This document shows, in pieces, positions 8,340 to 16,864 of a stretch of 64,000 bases of DNA. Under the pieces are notes generated by a model, which saw only the letters and a program-made list of their open reading frames with translations, made no database searches and was not told the DNA's origin. Within the stretch, counting starts at the first letter, position 1, and each line of letters begins with the position of its first letter. Position numbers and translations under genes: made by a program. Source of the DNA: Rhodococcus opacus (lineage in GTDB: Bacteria; Actinomycetota; Actinomycetes; Mycobacteriales; Mycobacteriaceae); NCBI RefSeq assembly GCF_012396235.1, contig NZ_JAAXPA010000001.1, positions 248,001 through 312,000 on the forward strand, written 5' to 3'.

Positions 8340-10151
8340 CTATTCCGCCGAGGCGAGTTTGGCCCGGGAGACGGGAACCTCGACTTCGACCGGCGTCAGG
8401 GGGAACGGTGGCGTCCCCACCCCGGAGATCCGGTAGTGGCCCCACGGGTCGCGCTCCGCGAGCGCCGCGGGCACGTCCGGACCGTCCCCGATCGTGAGGA
8501 ACAACGGGGCGCGGTTGCGCCGTTTCGCCGCGTCGACGCCGTCGCCGACGACGCGGCCGTACCAGTGGTAGAGGCCGTCCACCGGTTCGATGTGACCGTT
8601 CAGAAAGATCTCGACGGCCACCGCCAGGTCGCCGGACGTGAGCACGCCGGGCCCGCGGTATTCCGTGTCGTCCTCGCGCTCGGCGAGCGAACTCAGCTCG
8701 AAGTGCCGATCGTCGGGGTTGCGCATGCGCCGCCAGTAGGCGGCACTCGACCCGGGCCACGCCGCCCGATTGTGGCCGGTGGAATCGAGGTACCAGCTGT
8801 CGCAACCACCCGAATTCCACACCGAGCGCGCGAGTTTGCGGTGGACCACCCGGTTGAATTCGCGCTGCGCGCCCGCACGCACCTCGATCCGCGTCGCGTC
8901 GCGTCTCTTCATCAGCGCCAGGCATCGGGTGACGTAGTGCGCCTGGGCCTCGATGACGAAGACGATCGACTGATTGCCGCCACCGGAGTTCGGCCCCATC
9001 ATGAGGAAGAAATTCGGGAACCCCGCGACCGCGACACCGAGGTACGCCTCCATGCCGTCGCGCCACGCCCGCTGGATCGTCAGCCCGCGCCGGCCCACGA
9101 TGTGCTCGTTCTCGAACCGGTCGCCGACGGCGAAACCGGTGCCGTAGACGATGACGTCCGCCTCGTGCATCGTTCCGTCCTCGGTGCGGATCCCGCGCTC
9201 GGTGACCTCCGAGATGCCCGAGGTGACCAGATCGACGTTCCCGCGTTGCAGGGCCGGGTAGAAATTGCTGGACACCAGAATCCGCTTGCAGCCGATGGTG
9301 TAGTCGGGGGTCAGGGTGGCGCGCAGTTCGGGATCACGCACCTGCCTGCGCAGCAGACCCCGGGCTGCCGACTCCAGCACCGTCATCAGCCGCGGGTGCA
9401 GGAACCCGGCGATCAGCGATTCGTGACTCCAGTAGATCGCACCGCGGTAGGCCTTCTGGACTCCGGGAACGGCATTGAACACCGCCTTCTCCCCGGCCGT
9501 GATCGGGCGGTCCAACTTCGGCAGGATCCAGTGCGGAGTCCGCTGGAAGACGTCGACCTGCGCGGCCGTCTTCGCGACCTCGGGAACGAACTGCACGGCA
9601 CTGGCTCCGGTGCCGACGACCGCCACCCGCTTACCGGTCAGGTCGACCGAGTGATCCCACTCGGCGGAATGGAATGCCGCACCCGAGAACGACTTCCGGC
9701 CGGGAAGATCCGGGACGCTGGGTTTGTGCAGTGGGCCCGGACCGGCGACGACGATCCGCGGCCGGTAGACGGAACCTGACCTGGTCTCCACCCGCCACCG
9801 GTCCGTTCTCTCGTCGAACTCGTAGGAGATCACTTCGGAGCCGAACCGGATGTGCGGTGCCAGATCGTAGTCGCGGACCACCCGTTCGATGTAGTCGAGA
9901 ATCTCGGGTTGCCGCGCGTACATTCGCGTCCATTTCCGGTTGGGCGCGAAGGAGAACGAGTACATCAGCGACATCACGTCGCAACCGCACCCGGGATACG
10001 TGTTCTCCCGCCACGTCCCGCCCACCCGATCGGCTTTCTCGAGGACGACGAAGTTCTCCTCCCCCGCCTCCTTCAGCTTGATCGCCATACACAATCCGGC
10101 GAATCCGGTGCCGACGACGAGGACGTCCGGCTCCGCGACCCCGGGTGTCAC
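8340..10151 (-). CDS. Flavin-containing monooxygenase, Baeyer-Villiger type
   Basis: 603 aa. The N-terminal FAD-binding GTGFAG lies in VLVVGTGFAGLCMAIKL, then GGTWRENTYPGCGCD. The BVMO-type fingerprint FSGAAFHSAEWD precedes the NADPH-binding GTGASA. A late GPNSGGG and a C-terminal extension of about 100 residues follow. GTG 10151 was chosen because it overlaps the TGA of the AurF-like gene (GTGA) and sits just before the conserved N-terminus; the open frame further upstream is antisense. It likely oxygenates a ketone or aldehyde, substrate unknown. It is co-transcribed with the diiron protein and probably controlled by the divergent TetR. Confidence 0.85.
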   Translation of the reverse strand: MTPGVAEPDVLVVGTGFAGLCMAIKLKEAGEENFVVLEKADRVGGTWRENTYPGCGCDVMSLMYSFSFAPNRKWTRMYARQPEILDYIERVVRDYDLAPHIRFGSEVISYEFDERTDRWRVETRSGSVYRPRIVVAGPGPLHKPSVPDLPGRKSFSGAAFHSAEWDHSVDLTGKRVAVVGTGASAVQFVPEVAKTAAQVDVFQRTPHWILPKLDRPITAGEKAVFNAVPGVQKAYRGAIYWSHESLIAGFLHPRLMTVLESAARGLLRRQVRDPELRATLTPDYTIGCKRILVSSNFYPALQRGNVDLVTSGISEVTERGIRTEDGTMHEADVIVYGTGFAVGDRFENEHIVGRRGLTIQRAWRDGMEAYLGVAVAGFPNFFLMMGPNSGGGNQSIVFVIEAQAHYVTRCLALMKRRDATRIEVRAGAQREFNRVVHRKLARSVWNSGGCDSWYLDSTGHNRAAWPGSSAAYWRRMRNPDDRHFELSSLAEREDDTEYRGPGVLTSGDLAVAVEIFLNGHIEPVDGLYHWYGRVVGDGVDAAKRRNRAPLFLTIGDGPDVPAALAERDPWGHYRISGVGTPPFPLTPVEVEVPVSRAKLASAE

Positions 10152-11044
10152 AGGAATCCTCCGCGCCGCCACAGCGCGCGGGACGTCGCTCGCATCAGAC
10201 CGTTCTCCTCGAGGAACGCGGCCAGCGACTCGAACCCGCGTCGTTGATTCTCGCGAAAGTTCGGATTTGCCAGCGCCTGTCGACGCGCCTCCTTCGGATC
10301 CAGTCCGGCCCGCTCGTACATGGCCGGGTTGGTGAACAGCCGCTGGAACAGCGGGCCGCCGATCCCCTGCAGCGTTCCGACCCACAGCCGGTCGATCCGG
10401 TGGCCTCCTGCGACGCGGCGACGCACCCCCTCGCGCGCGAATCGGATGTGCCGGGACTCCTCGGTGACGTGGATCCGCATCAGCCGGGAAATCATCGGCT
10501 GCAATTGCGGGTCCTCGAGGACTCGCCGCTGCGTGGCGTCGAAGATCTCCTCACCGATCAGCGCGGCCACCCACAGCATGGTCCCGCGAAACGTCTTGGG
10601 CAGCAGGTTGACCACGACTGCCTGATACCACCGGAGCTGGAAGGGCTTGGCGCCCATCCGCTCGATGGCGCGCCCGAACATCGTCATGTGCCTGCACTCG
10701 TCGCCCATCTCGGTGAGCATGTACCGGGTGTGCAGCGAGCTCGGGTCGTTGTGCAGCAGCGCGCGCAGGAGCGCCTGGTTGAGAATGTTCTCGAACCAGA
10801 TTCCGACGCTGAGGATGTTCGCCGATTCCTGCCGGGACAGCTCGATGCGCTGCGCCTCGCTCATCCGGTCCCACATCTCGGTTCCCCACAGGGACAGGAC
10901 CTGCGGCGGCAGGAAGTACTTGCCGTCGTCGAGGGGCGCGTCCCAGTCGATGTCGACGACGGGAGCGTACGAACGCTTGACGGAGCCCGCGAGGAGCCGG
11001 CCGGCGACTTCTTCCCGGGCGATCGTGTGTGAACGCTGAGACAT
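10148..11044 (-). CDS. AurF-like diiron oxygenase
   Basis: 298 aa from ATG 11044, with AAGGGAA seven bases before it. Helical four-helix-bundle protein with iron-ligand signatures RQESANIL, EMGDECRHM (E-x(2)-H type) and EESRHIRFA, as in the p-aminobenzoate N-oxygenase AurF family and related mycobacterial proteins. The partner monooxygenase gene overlaps its stop. The pair may act in successive oxidations of a hydrophobic compound; the substrate cannot be read from sequence. Confidence 0.78.
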   Translation of the reverse strand: MSQRSHTIAREEVAGRLLAGSVKRSYAPVVDIDWDAPLDDGKYFLPPQVLSLWGTEMWDRMSEAQRIELSRQESANILSVGIWFENILNQALLRALLHNDPSSLHTRYMLTEMGDECRHMTMFGRAIERMGAKPFQLRWYQAVVVNLLPKTFRGTMLWVAALIGEEIFDATQRRVLEDPQLQPMISRLMRIHVTEESRHIRFAREGVRRRVAGGHRIDRLWVGTLQGIGGPLFQRLFTNPAMYERAGLDPKEARRQALANPNFRENQRRGFESLAAFLEENGLMRATSRALWRRGGFL

Positions 11045-11132
11045 CGCTGTTCCCTTCATCGAGCGCGATTCCATCTCGTTGCCGTTTATAGGTAAAACGT
11101 AAACCCGGGTGTGACGTAGGTCAATGGTTATC

Positions 11133-11149
11133 TGTGACTCGAGTTCACA
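11133..11149. promoter_or_regulatory. Candidate operator between AurF-like gene and TetR
   Basis: TGTGA-N7-TCACA palindrome whose centre includes CTCGAG. It lies in the 155-bp divergent gap. A second dyad TGAC-GTAG-GTCA follows at 11112-11123, and GTTTA...TAAAC spans 11084-11104. A TetR gene next to the site makes autoregulation plus control of the oxygenase pair the simplest reading; the TGTGA/TCACA arms also resemble CRP sites but have a 7-bp rather than 6-bp spacer. Confidence 0.4.
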
Positions 11150-11199
11150 TTTGCGGCTTCTGTTTGCACCCACCCCACCCGAACAGCACAATCAGGGCC

Positions 11200-11817
11200 G
11201 TGAGGACGCAGCCGACGACACCGACCCCCGGCGAACTCCGGGAACGGATCCTCGATGCGGCCGAGGAATGCCTGATCGAACTCGGCTACAGCACCCGGCT
11301 TCACGCGGTCATCGCCGAGCGGGCAGGACTGTCCCGGCCCACGCTCTACAAATACGTCGGCGACCAGTCCGCCATCCTCGACGCCCTCTTCCAGCGGGAG
11401 ATCTCGCGATTCTTCGTCGTGCTCGACCCGGTGCTGCGAGGACGGCAGAGCCGACTCCAGGTGCGATTCGTCGACGCCGTCGTGTTCGCCGTCCAGTACG
11501 CACGCGAACACCGGTTGCTGCAGAAGGGCTTGCGCGACGACCCCGAGGTGGTACTTCCCTGGTTCACGGTCAAGGCGAAGCCGATGATCGAACTCGGGGC
11601 GCAACTGCTGACCCCCCATTTCGAGCGCCTGTTCTCTCCCGACCAACTGTCGGGCGTGAGCCCCATCGCCATCTCCGAGTGGGCGTTCCGCATCATCGGC
11701 TCGCTCATCATCACGGAGGGGATCGTGGACACGTCCGACGAGCGGGCTCTGCGCGAGTTCGTCCGATCCCTGCTGTCGATCGCGTTCATGCCACAACCGG
11801 ACGTTCATATTCCTTGA
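11200..11817 (+). CDS. TetR-family transcriptional regulator
   Basis: 205 aa from GTG 11200. The frame is open back to 11134, but the extra residues are not TetR-like and would overlap the operator region. The N-terminal helix-turn-helix spans about residues 12-58: RERILDAAEECLIELGYS ... VIAERAGLSRPTLYKYV. The C-terminal ligand domain is unclassified. Divergent from the AurF-like/BVMO pair, it probably represses those genes and itself. Confidence 0.82.
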   Translation: MRTQPTTPTPGELRERILDAAEECLIELGYSTRLHAVIAERAGLSRPTLYKYVGDQSAILDALFQREISRFFVVLDPVLRGRQSRLQVRFVDAVVFAVQYAREHRLLQKGLRDDPEVVLPWFTVKAKPMIELGAQLLTPHFERLFSPDQLSGVSPIAISEWAFRIIGSLIITEGIVDTSDERALREFVRSLLSIAFMPQPDVHIP

Positions 11818-11832
11818 CGCGTATATACGCGT
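11817..11832. promoter_or_regulatory. Perfect 16-bp palindrome upstream of ArsR gene
   Basis: ACGCGTATATACGCGT is perfectly symmetrical, begins at the last base of the TetR stop codon and ends 17 bases before the ArsR start. This is the expected position for an autoregulatory ArsR operator overlapping the promoter. Confidence 0.55.
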
Positions 11833-11849
11833 AGGAGCATACTCACACC

Positions 11850-12167
11850 ATGGCACCGGATGTGTTCACCGTGGTCGCCGAACCGCAGAGGCGCAGGATC
11901 CTCGAACAGCTGCGGGCCGGCCACGCCAGTGTCGGCGAACTCGTCGACCAGCTCGCACTGCCCCAGCCGACCGTGTCCAAACACCTGCGGGTGCTGCGAC
12001 AGGCCGGATTCGTCACCTGCCGCACCGCGGCCCAGCAACGCATCTACAGCCTGCACCGCGAACCGTTCGACGAGTTCGACGCGTGGCTGCAGCCCTACCG
12101 CCGGCTGTGGACGCATCACCTCGATGCGCTGGAGCGGCACCTCGATTCGAAGGAGACCCCGTCATGA
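11850..12167 (+). CDS. ArsR-family winged-helix regulator
   Basis: 105 aa. It starts MAPDVFTVVAEPQRRRIL and contains the recognition helix region LPQPTVSKHLRVLRQAGFV (about residues 42-60), standard for ArsR. No cysteine-rich metal site is seen; the lone Cys in VTCRTAA is not part of a metal motif. Members paired with an SRPBCC protein, as here, are a common non-metal-sensing subtype. The stop overlaps the next start (ATGA). Confidence 0.88.
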   Translation: MAPDVFTVVAEPQRRRILEQLRAGHASVGELVDQLALPQPTVSKHLRVLRQAGFVTCRTAAQQRIYSLHREPFDEFDAWLQPYRRLWTHHLDALERHLDSKETPS

Positions 12168-12727
12168 CCGAGTCAGACGCACGACGCGACTACCGCCCCG
12201 GCCCACTGCGGCACGTCGAAGCACGACCCGACGGCACCCGATGGGCCCTCACCTTCGTTCGCGAGTTCACCCACTCGCCGTCGGCGCTGTGGACCGCGCT
12301 CACCGACCCCGGCGAACTTCCGCTGTGGGCGCCGTACACCGCGGACCGGAACCTCGGAACTGTCGGTCCCGCGACCCTGATCATGGTCGACGGGCAGAAT
12401 CGCACCGAACTCGACGGCACCGTGACCCGGGCCGACTCACCTCACGTCCTCGAACACGCCTGGGGCGACGACGTCCTGCTCTGGACGATCGACGAAACCG
12501 ACGCCGGCACGCGACTGACCCTGCGCCACACGGTCGACGACCAGCACACCGCGGCGATGACGGCCGCCGGGTGGCACATGTGCCTCGACGTCGCCGACGC
12601 CCTGCTCGACGGCAATCCGATCGGACCGATCGTCGGTGCCGAGGCGATGAACTACGGCTGGCGCGAACTCAACGAGCAGTACTCCGAACGCCTCGGCGTC
12701 GAACCGGTCGATCCGACGCTGCAGTGA
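12164..12727 (+). CDS. SRPBCC (AHSA1-type) protein
   Basis: 187 aa from ATG 12164, translationally coupled to the ArsR gene. AHSA1 signature FVREFTHSPSALWTALTDPGELPLWAPY, then HVLEHAWGDD and LTLRHTVDDQ, typical of the START-like hydrophobic-ligand fold. ArsR/SRPBCC pairs recur in actinobacteria; the SRPBCC protein presumably binds or senses a small hydrophobic ligand, but none can be named. Confidence 0.85.
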   Translation: MTESDARRDYRPGPLRHVEARPDGTRWALTFVREFTHSPSALWTALTDPGELPLWAPYTADRNLGTVGPATLIMVDGQNRTELDGTVTRADSPHVLEHAWGDDVLLWTIDETDAGTRLTLRHTVDDQHTAAMTAAGWHMCLDVADALLDGNPIGPIVGAEAMNYGWRELNEQYSERLGVEPVDPTLQ

Positions 12728-12767
12728 ATCCGTGACGCGCGCCAACCGCTCGCCGTACCGTTGACGC

Positions 12768-13118
12768 ATGGGACTGCAATGGGAAGCCGTGGTGGTCAAC
12801 GCTCTCGATCCGACAGCCCTGGGACGCTGGTGGGCCGAGGCCCTGGGCTGGGGCGCCGTGACCGACTCCGACGGCGACGTCCACATCCGGCCCCGGGCCG
12901 ACAGCCACCCGGAAATCCTGTTCGTGGCCGTTCCGGATCGGAAACGAACTCCGAATCGGCTGCATCTCGACTTCCGGCCCGACGATCAGCAGGCCGAGGT
13001 CGCGCGGCTTCTCGGGCTCGGCGCCCGGCACGCGGATGTCGGTCAGGGCGAGCAGAGTTGGGTGGTGCTCGCCGATCCCGAGGGCAACGAGTTCTGCGTC
13101 CTGTCCGGCCGGCGCTGA
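12768..13118 (+). CDS. VOC-superfamily (glyoxalase-like) protein
   Basis: 116 aa, a single vicinal-oxygen-chelate unit: WEAVVVNALDPTALGRWWAEALGW at the N-terminus and VVLADPEGNEFCVL at the C-terminus. It belongs to the glyoxalase-like domain group common in actinobacteria, often of unknown substrate. It ends six bases before the convergent sigma-factor stop. Confidence 0.8.
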   Translation: MGLQWEAVVVNALDPTALGRWWAEALGWGAVTDSDGDVHIRPRADSHPEILFVAVPDRKRTPNRLHLDFRPDDQQAEVARLLGLGARHADVGQGEQSWVVLADPEGNEFCVLSGRR

Positions 13119-13124
13119 CCCCGG

Positions 13125-13607
13125 TCAGGCCACCTTCGCCCGCAGGGTCCGCAGCGCCTCGTGCTGCACGACGAGGACCCGGCCCACCGGGAGGCCGAGG
13201 AGGCCCGCGGTGTCGTGCACGGACAGCCCGTCGATGACCCGCAGCAGAACGATCTCCCGGGCCGTGGCGTCGAGATGGTGCAGCAGTCCGGCCACTTCCG
13301 CCGGAACGTCGGGACTTCCGGCCGATCCGCCGTGCACATCCGAAACGGTCCGGCTCACGACGCGATACACCTCGCGGACAGGATGGTCACTGCGAGCGAG
13401 AGCCGGAAGTCCGCGCGCGACCGCGAGCAGCGCTTCGTGCGCCACCTCGTCGGCCGGCCGCGTGACCTGCGTCGAATTCCCCACGCGGGTACGGCAATAG
13501 CGCACTACCTGCGGCCACAGCGTCGTCATCACTCGCTCGACCGCCTCGCGATCCCCCGCCGCGGCGGCCGTCGCTGCCGAATGTAATTCCTCGTCAAGCA
13601 CACTCAT
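13125..13607 (-). CDS. Small sigma-70 family factor (SigD/ECF-like)
   Basis: 160 aa from ATG 13607 (GAGGG upstream). Region 2-like segment VERVMTTLWPQVVRYCRTRVG ... DEVAHEALLAVARGLP and region 4-like segment EIVLLRVIDGLSVHDTAGLLGLPVGRVLVVQHEALRTLR. The style resembles mycobacterial SigD but is shorter, with a weakened region 2. No anti-sigma gene is adjacent. It could be a degenerate sigma factor or a sigma-like regulator. Confidence 0.7.
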   Translation of the reverse strand: MSVLDEELHSAATAAAAGDREAVERVMTTLWPQVVRYCRTRVGNSTQVTRPADEVAHEALLAVARGLPALARSDHPVREVYRVVSRTVSDVHGGSAGSPDVPAEVAGLLHHLDATAREIVLLRVIDGLSVHDTAGLLGLPVGRVLVVQHEALRTLRAKVA

Positions 13608-13732
13608 GTTGCCCTCGATCCCCCGACCTCGCCGCCTCCGGTCATCCGTCACGGCGCTTCCGTACTCATCCTCCGGCACACCAGGGGTCAACACATCCGG
13701 GAGATTCCCCATTTCCCGGTGCGTGAAACCAC

Positions 13733-14194
13733 CTACATGTCCGGCTTCCTCCGCAGGTTCTTGGTCTGGCCGCGTTGCTTCTTGGCGTCGAGCCTTCGTC
13801 GGTGCGAACCCTTGGTCGCCTTGGTCGGACGCCGGGTACGGGTTTCGGCGAGGACCGCCGCGCGCAACAACGCTGCCATCCGGGCCCGCGCCGCGCGCCG
13901 ATTGCGCAGCTGCGAACGGGTTTCGGACGCCGTCACGGTGACCACCCCGTCAATGAGCCTGTGCCCCAGAGCAACCTGCATGCGTTCGAGCTGGGACGGC
14001 GACAGCGTCGACAACGTCCACAGGTTCACCCGCAACTCCACCCGCGAGTCCGTGGTGTTGACTCCCTGACCGCCGGGACCGCCGGCGCGGGAGAACCGCC
14101 ACTGCAACTCGGCGGCCGGAACGACGAGCGACCGCGTGATCTCGAGGTCGTCGGTGACCTCGCCACCGGGAAACACCGGAGGAACGTCGCTCAC
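13733..14194 (-). CDS. arfB: Alternative ribosome-rescue factor ArfB (peptidyl-tRNA hydrolase)
   Basis: 153 aa. The GGQ catalytic motif is at residues 41-43 in RAGGPGGQGVNTTDS, and a basic C-terminal tail (KGSHRRRLDAKKQRGQTKNLRRK) enters the mRNA channel in this family. It releases nascent chains from ribosomes stalled without a stop codon. GTG 14194 was chosen because it overlaps the TGA of the upstream esterase gene (GTGA); the frame is open further upstream without ArfB features. A weak hairpin (CCGGGA at 13697-13702 with TCCCGG at 13714-13719) follows the gene. Confidence 0.9.
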   Translation of the reverse strand: MSDVPPVFPGGEVTDDLEITRSLVVPAAELQWRFSRAGGPGGQGVNTTDSRVELRVNLWTLSTLSPSQLERMQVALGHRLIDGVVTVTASETRSQLRNRRAARARMAALLRAAVLAETRTRRPTKATKGSHRRRLDAKKQRGQTKNLRRKPDM

Positions 14195-15225
14195 ACTCCC
14201 AGCGCCCGGGCCAGCACCGGCCAGGAATCGTGCAGGTCGTCCTGCCAGTACCCCCACGAGTGTGTACCCGAGTTACGGAAACTCGCGGTTGCAGGTATTC
14301 CCATTTCCCCCAGGCGATCCGTGAATCGATGGGTGCAGTAGTTGGTCACCGCTTCGATGGGACCACCCGCGTAGATCTGACGCGCGAGCGTAGCGACGTT
14401 CCCGTCGATCCCGGGGCCGTCCAGGGTCTCGTGGCGCCCCGGCAGACCGTTGCCGTTGGAGAGGAACAGTTCCGTTCCGCGCAGTTCGGCGGCGTGAACG
14501 TAGGGATCGTTCGCCGCCCACGCCGGATCGTCCGCCTCGCCGTACATGTTGGCCGGGTTGCCGTAGCCGTAGTTGTCCATGGTGATCTTGATGAAGAGCT
14601 GACCGAGCGGATCACTGGTCAGAGCGCAACCGCTGTAGGCGGCCACGCCACGGAACAAGCCGGGGGCGGCGATCGCCAACTGCAGCGCGGCGGTACCCAC
14701 CCGTGACATGCCGGCGAGCGCGTTGACTCCGTTGGTGCCGAGGGCCGCATCGACGACCGGCGGAAGTTCCTGAGTCATAAAGGTCTTCCACTTGTTCACC
14801 CCCATCACCGGGTCGGGGCTCTTCCAGTCCGTCCAATACGCGTTCTCGCCGCCGGACGGGCTGACGACATTCACGTTCTGGCCGGCCAGGAACTCTTCGA
14901 CATCGGTCTTCTCCCGACGGACCTGACCGTCGAGGAAGTACAGCGTCGGCCTCGGCACGCTCGTGTCGGCGGGGCGCTGCACGTACACCGGAACGACCCG
15001 CTGCATCGACGCCGAGAAGACGTGCAACGTCAGGTGTCTCGGATCGATCACGGTGACGTGATCGAGCGTCGACCCGTTCGGCGCCACCGCGGAACCGAGC
15101 GCCTGACCGGTGTCGACGATCGGATCGGCGGCCGCCGCACCGGTGCCACCGAGGCAGAGAGAGACCACGGTCACGGCCGTCACGGCCGCTGTTCGCAATT
15201 TCCCCCGAAAGATCTGTCGTGTCAC
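14191..15225 (-). CDS. Secreted antigen-85-like esterase / mycolyltransferase
   Basis: 344 aa from GTG 15225; ATG 15270 in the same frame is an alternative giving 15 more residues. It has a Sec signal peptide with a hydrophobic core AAVTAVTVVSLCLGG and an AAA/DP cleavage region. The alpha/beta-hydrolase core carries YFLDGQ, the nucleophile elbow GMSRVG (Ser174) and a late SGTHSWGYWQDDLH with the catalytic His. This is the layout of the antigen 85/Cmt family that transfers mycolic acids to trehalose and arabinogalactan. It could also be a plain esterase, since the first oxyanion region is divergent. The gene overlaps arfB by four bases. Confidence 0.82.
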   Translation of the reverse strand: MTRQIFRGKLRTAAVTAVTVVSLCLGGTGAAAADPIVDTGQALGSAVAPNGSTLDHVTVIDPRHLTLHVFSASMQRVVPVYVQRPADTSVPRPTLYFLDGQVRREKTDVEEFLAGQNVNVVSPSGGENAYWTDWKSPDPVMGVNKWKTFMTQELPPVVDAALGTNGVNALAGMSRVGTAALQLAIAAPGLFRGVAAYSGCALTSDPLGQLFIKITMDNYGYGNPANMYGEADDPAWAANDPYVHAAELRGTELFLSNGNGLPGRHETLDGPGIDGNVATLARQIYAGGPIEAVTNYCTHRFTDRLGEMGIPATASFRNSGTHSWGYWQDDLHDSWPVLARALGV

Positions 15226-15355
15226 GACCGTGTACCGCCCTCCACCCGCACGAATTCCGGTCCCGGGCATGCTAACAGTTCCCGCGATGCCGAGTAACGG
15301 AAGAGCCCTTCCGCGCGATGAACATCCGACCCCCCACGTTCATTGAAGGACCGGC

Positions 15356-16456
15356 ATGACGCTTCCCCCGCCCTCACCACCTGCCACCCGCAAGAAGTGG
15401 CCCTGGATTACCGCCGGGATCGTCGTAGTCGTGGCCACGGTCTCATTCCTCAGCCCCGGACAGGACGACCAATCGGCCCAGGCCACAGCAGTATCCGCGT
15501 CCGTGACTCCCACGGTCGCCGATACGACGACCGTGCGTGCCGCGTCGAGTTCGTCGACACCGGTTCCGGTTTCGTCTGCGCTCGCCCTCTCGCCGGTCGA
15601 ACCCGCCGCCGTCGGCGGCGCCGACGCGACCGCCGCGCTGCAGCAACTCGCCGAACTCGAGATCAAGGGGCGCGCACCGAAGACCGGCTACGACCGGGAT
15701 CTCTTCGGCCAGGCGTGGACCGACGACGTCACGGTCGAGGGCGGCCACAACGGGTGCGACACGCGGAACGACATCCTCGGGCGCGACCTCGAACAGATCG
15801 TGTTCAAGCCGGGCACCCGCGACTGCGCGGTACAGACCGGAACGCTGCTCGACCCGTACACGGGCAACACCATCTCCTTCGTCCGCGGTGAGGGCACGTC
15901 GAATGCCGTACAGATCGATCACGTCGTCGCGCTGTCCGACGCCTGGCAGAAGGGGGCGCAGCAGCTCGACACCGTGACCCGCGTGAACTTCGCCAACGAT
16001 CCGCGGAACCTGAAAGCTGTCGACGGCCCCACTAACCAGCAGAAATCGGATGGCGATGCCGCAACCTGGCTGCCCCCGAACAAGGGCTACCGGTGCACCT
16101 ACGTGGCCGATCAGGTGGAGGTGAAGGCCGCGTACGGGCTGTGGGTGACCCAGGCCGAGCACGATGCGATCGCCCGGGTTCTCCAGGACTGCGGGGCCGC
16201 GACGCCTGCCGTCGCTCCCGCCCCGAGCACCGCCACGGTCCCGGAAGCGGTCCCAGCACCAGCACCCGCACCCGTTCCCGCTCCGGCACCCGCGCCCGCA
16301 CCCGTCCCGTTCGTCGACACGGCACCGCCGAGCGACGTCTACTACAAGAACTGTTTGGCCGCCAAGGCGGCCGGTGCCGCGCCGGTCCACCTGGGCGAGC
16401 CGGGCTACGGCACCCACCTCGATCGCGACGGCGACGGCGTCGGCTGTGAGAGCTGA
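15356..16456 (+). CDS. Membrane-tethered/secreted DUF1524 (GmrSD-type) nuclease with excalibur domain
   Basis: 366 aa. An N-terminal hydrophobic segment (WPWITAGIVVVVATVSFL, about 15-32) acts as signal or anchor. The catalytic domain at about 95-285 contains GYDRDLFG, GCDTRNDIL, the HNH-like IDHVVALSDAWQKGA and NLKAVDGPTNQQKSD. A Pro/Ala repeat linker (APAPAPVPAPAP type) leads to a C-terminal excalibur calcium-binding motif (YYKNCLAAKAA ... DRDGDGVGCES). It is likely an extracytoplasmic nuclease; the DNA or RNA target is unknown. The broken gene at 23418-29392 is a paralogue. The DNA matching that gene's insertion core reads ACGCGGA at 15761-15767. Confidence 0.88.
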   Translation: MTLPPPSPPATRKKWPWITAGIVVVVATVSFLSPGQDDQSAQATAVSASVTPTVADTTTVRAASSSSTPVPVSSALALSPVEPAAVGGADATAALQQLAELEIKGRAPKTGYDRDLFGQAWTDDVTVEGGHNGCDTRNDILGRDLEQIVFKPGTRDCAVQTGTLLDPYTGNTISFVRGEGTSNAVQIDHVVALSDAWQKGAQQLDTVTRVNFANDPRNLKAVDGPTNQQKSDGDAATWLPPNKGYRCTYVADQVEVKAAYGLWVTQAEHDAIARVLQDCGAATPAVAPAPSTATVPEAVPAPAPAPVPAPAPAPAPVPFVDTAPPSDVYYKNCLAAKAAGAAPVHLGEPGYGTHLDRDGDGVGCES

Positions 16457-16563
16457 TCCGGGCCTGGCGCGACACACGCCGCCGTCACCAGTTAACCTGA
16501 ATTGCCTGCAGGGACGTCGGGTACCTGTAGCGCTTTCGTACATGTCAGAAAGATGAGATCGGC

Positions 16564-16860
16564 ATGACCACTGCACCCGACGCACTCGGGCACCCCCCAC
16601 ACACGGACGAACCGGCAGTCGCCCGCACGTATCCGAAGCCGGCGTTGTCGGCGCGCGAAATCGAGGTTCTCCGCCACTGGTTGCGCGGCGACTCCAAGCT
16701 CGCCGTCGCCGCCGACCTCCACATCGCGCTCGGAACGGTCAACACGCACCTGACCCGCATCCGCGAGAAGTACGCGCTGGTCGGACGTGACGCATCCACC
16801 AAGACGGCGCTGCTGGTGCGGGCCCTTCAGGACGGGATCATCACGATCGCCGAACTCTGA
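16564..16860 (+). CDS. Stand-alone LuxR-type HTH protein
   Basis: 98 aa. The LuxR C-terminal HTH fills residues 28-90: LSAREIEVLRHWLRGDSKLAVAADLHIALGTVNTHLTRIREKY. There is no receiver or sensory domain, so it is either an orphan DNA-binding module or acts with an unlinked partner. The HTH is unusual in having SKLAVAADLHI where SNKEIAxxLxI is typical. It ends 5 bp from the convergent oxidase gene. Confidence 0.8.
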   Translation: MTTAPDALGHPPHTDEPAVARTYPKPALSAREIEVLRHWLRGDSKLAVAADLHIALGTVNTHLTRIREKYALVGRDASTKTALLVRALQDGIITIAEL

Positions 16861-16864
16861 CGGC

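Noticed and set aside
15356..16456. GmrSD-type intracellular restriction enzyme
   Set aside because: Only the DUF1524 nuclease domain is present, with an N-terminal membrane segment and a calcium-binding tail, indicating an extracytoplasmic protein without the DUF262 partner domain.
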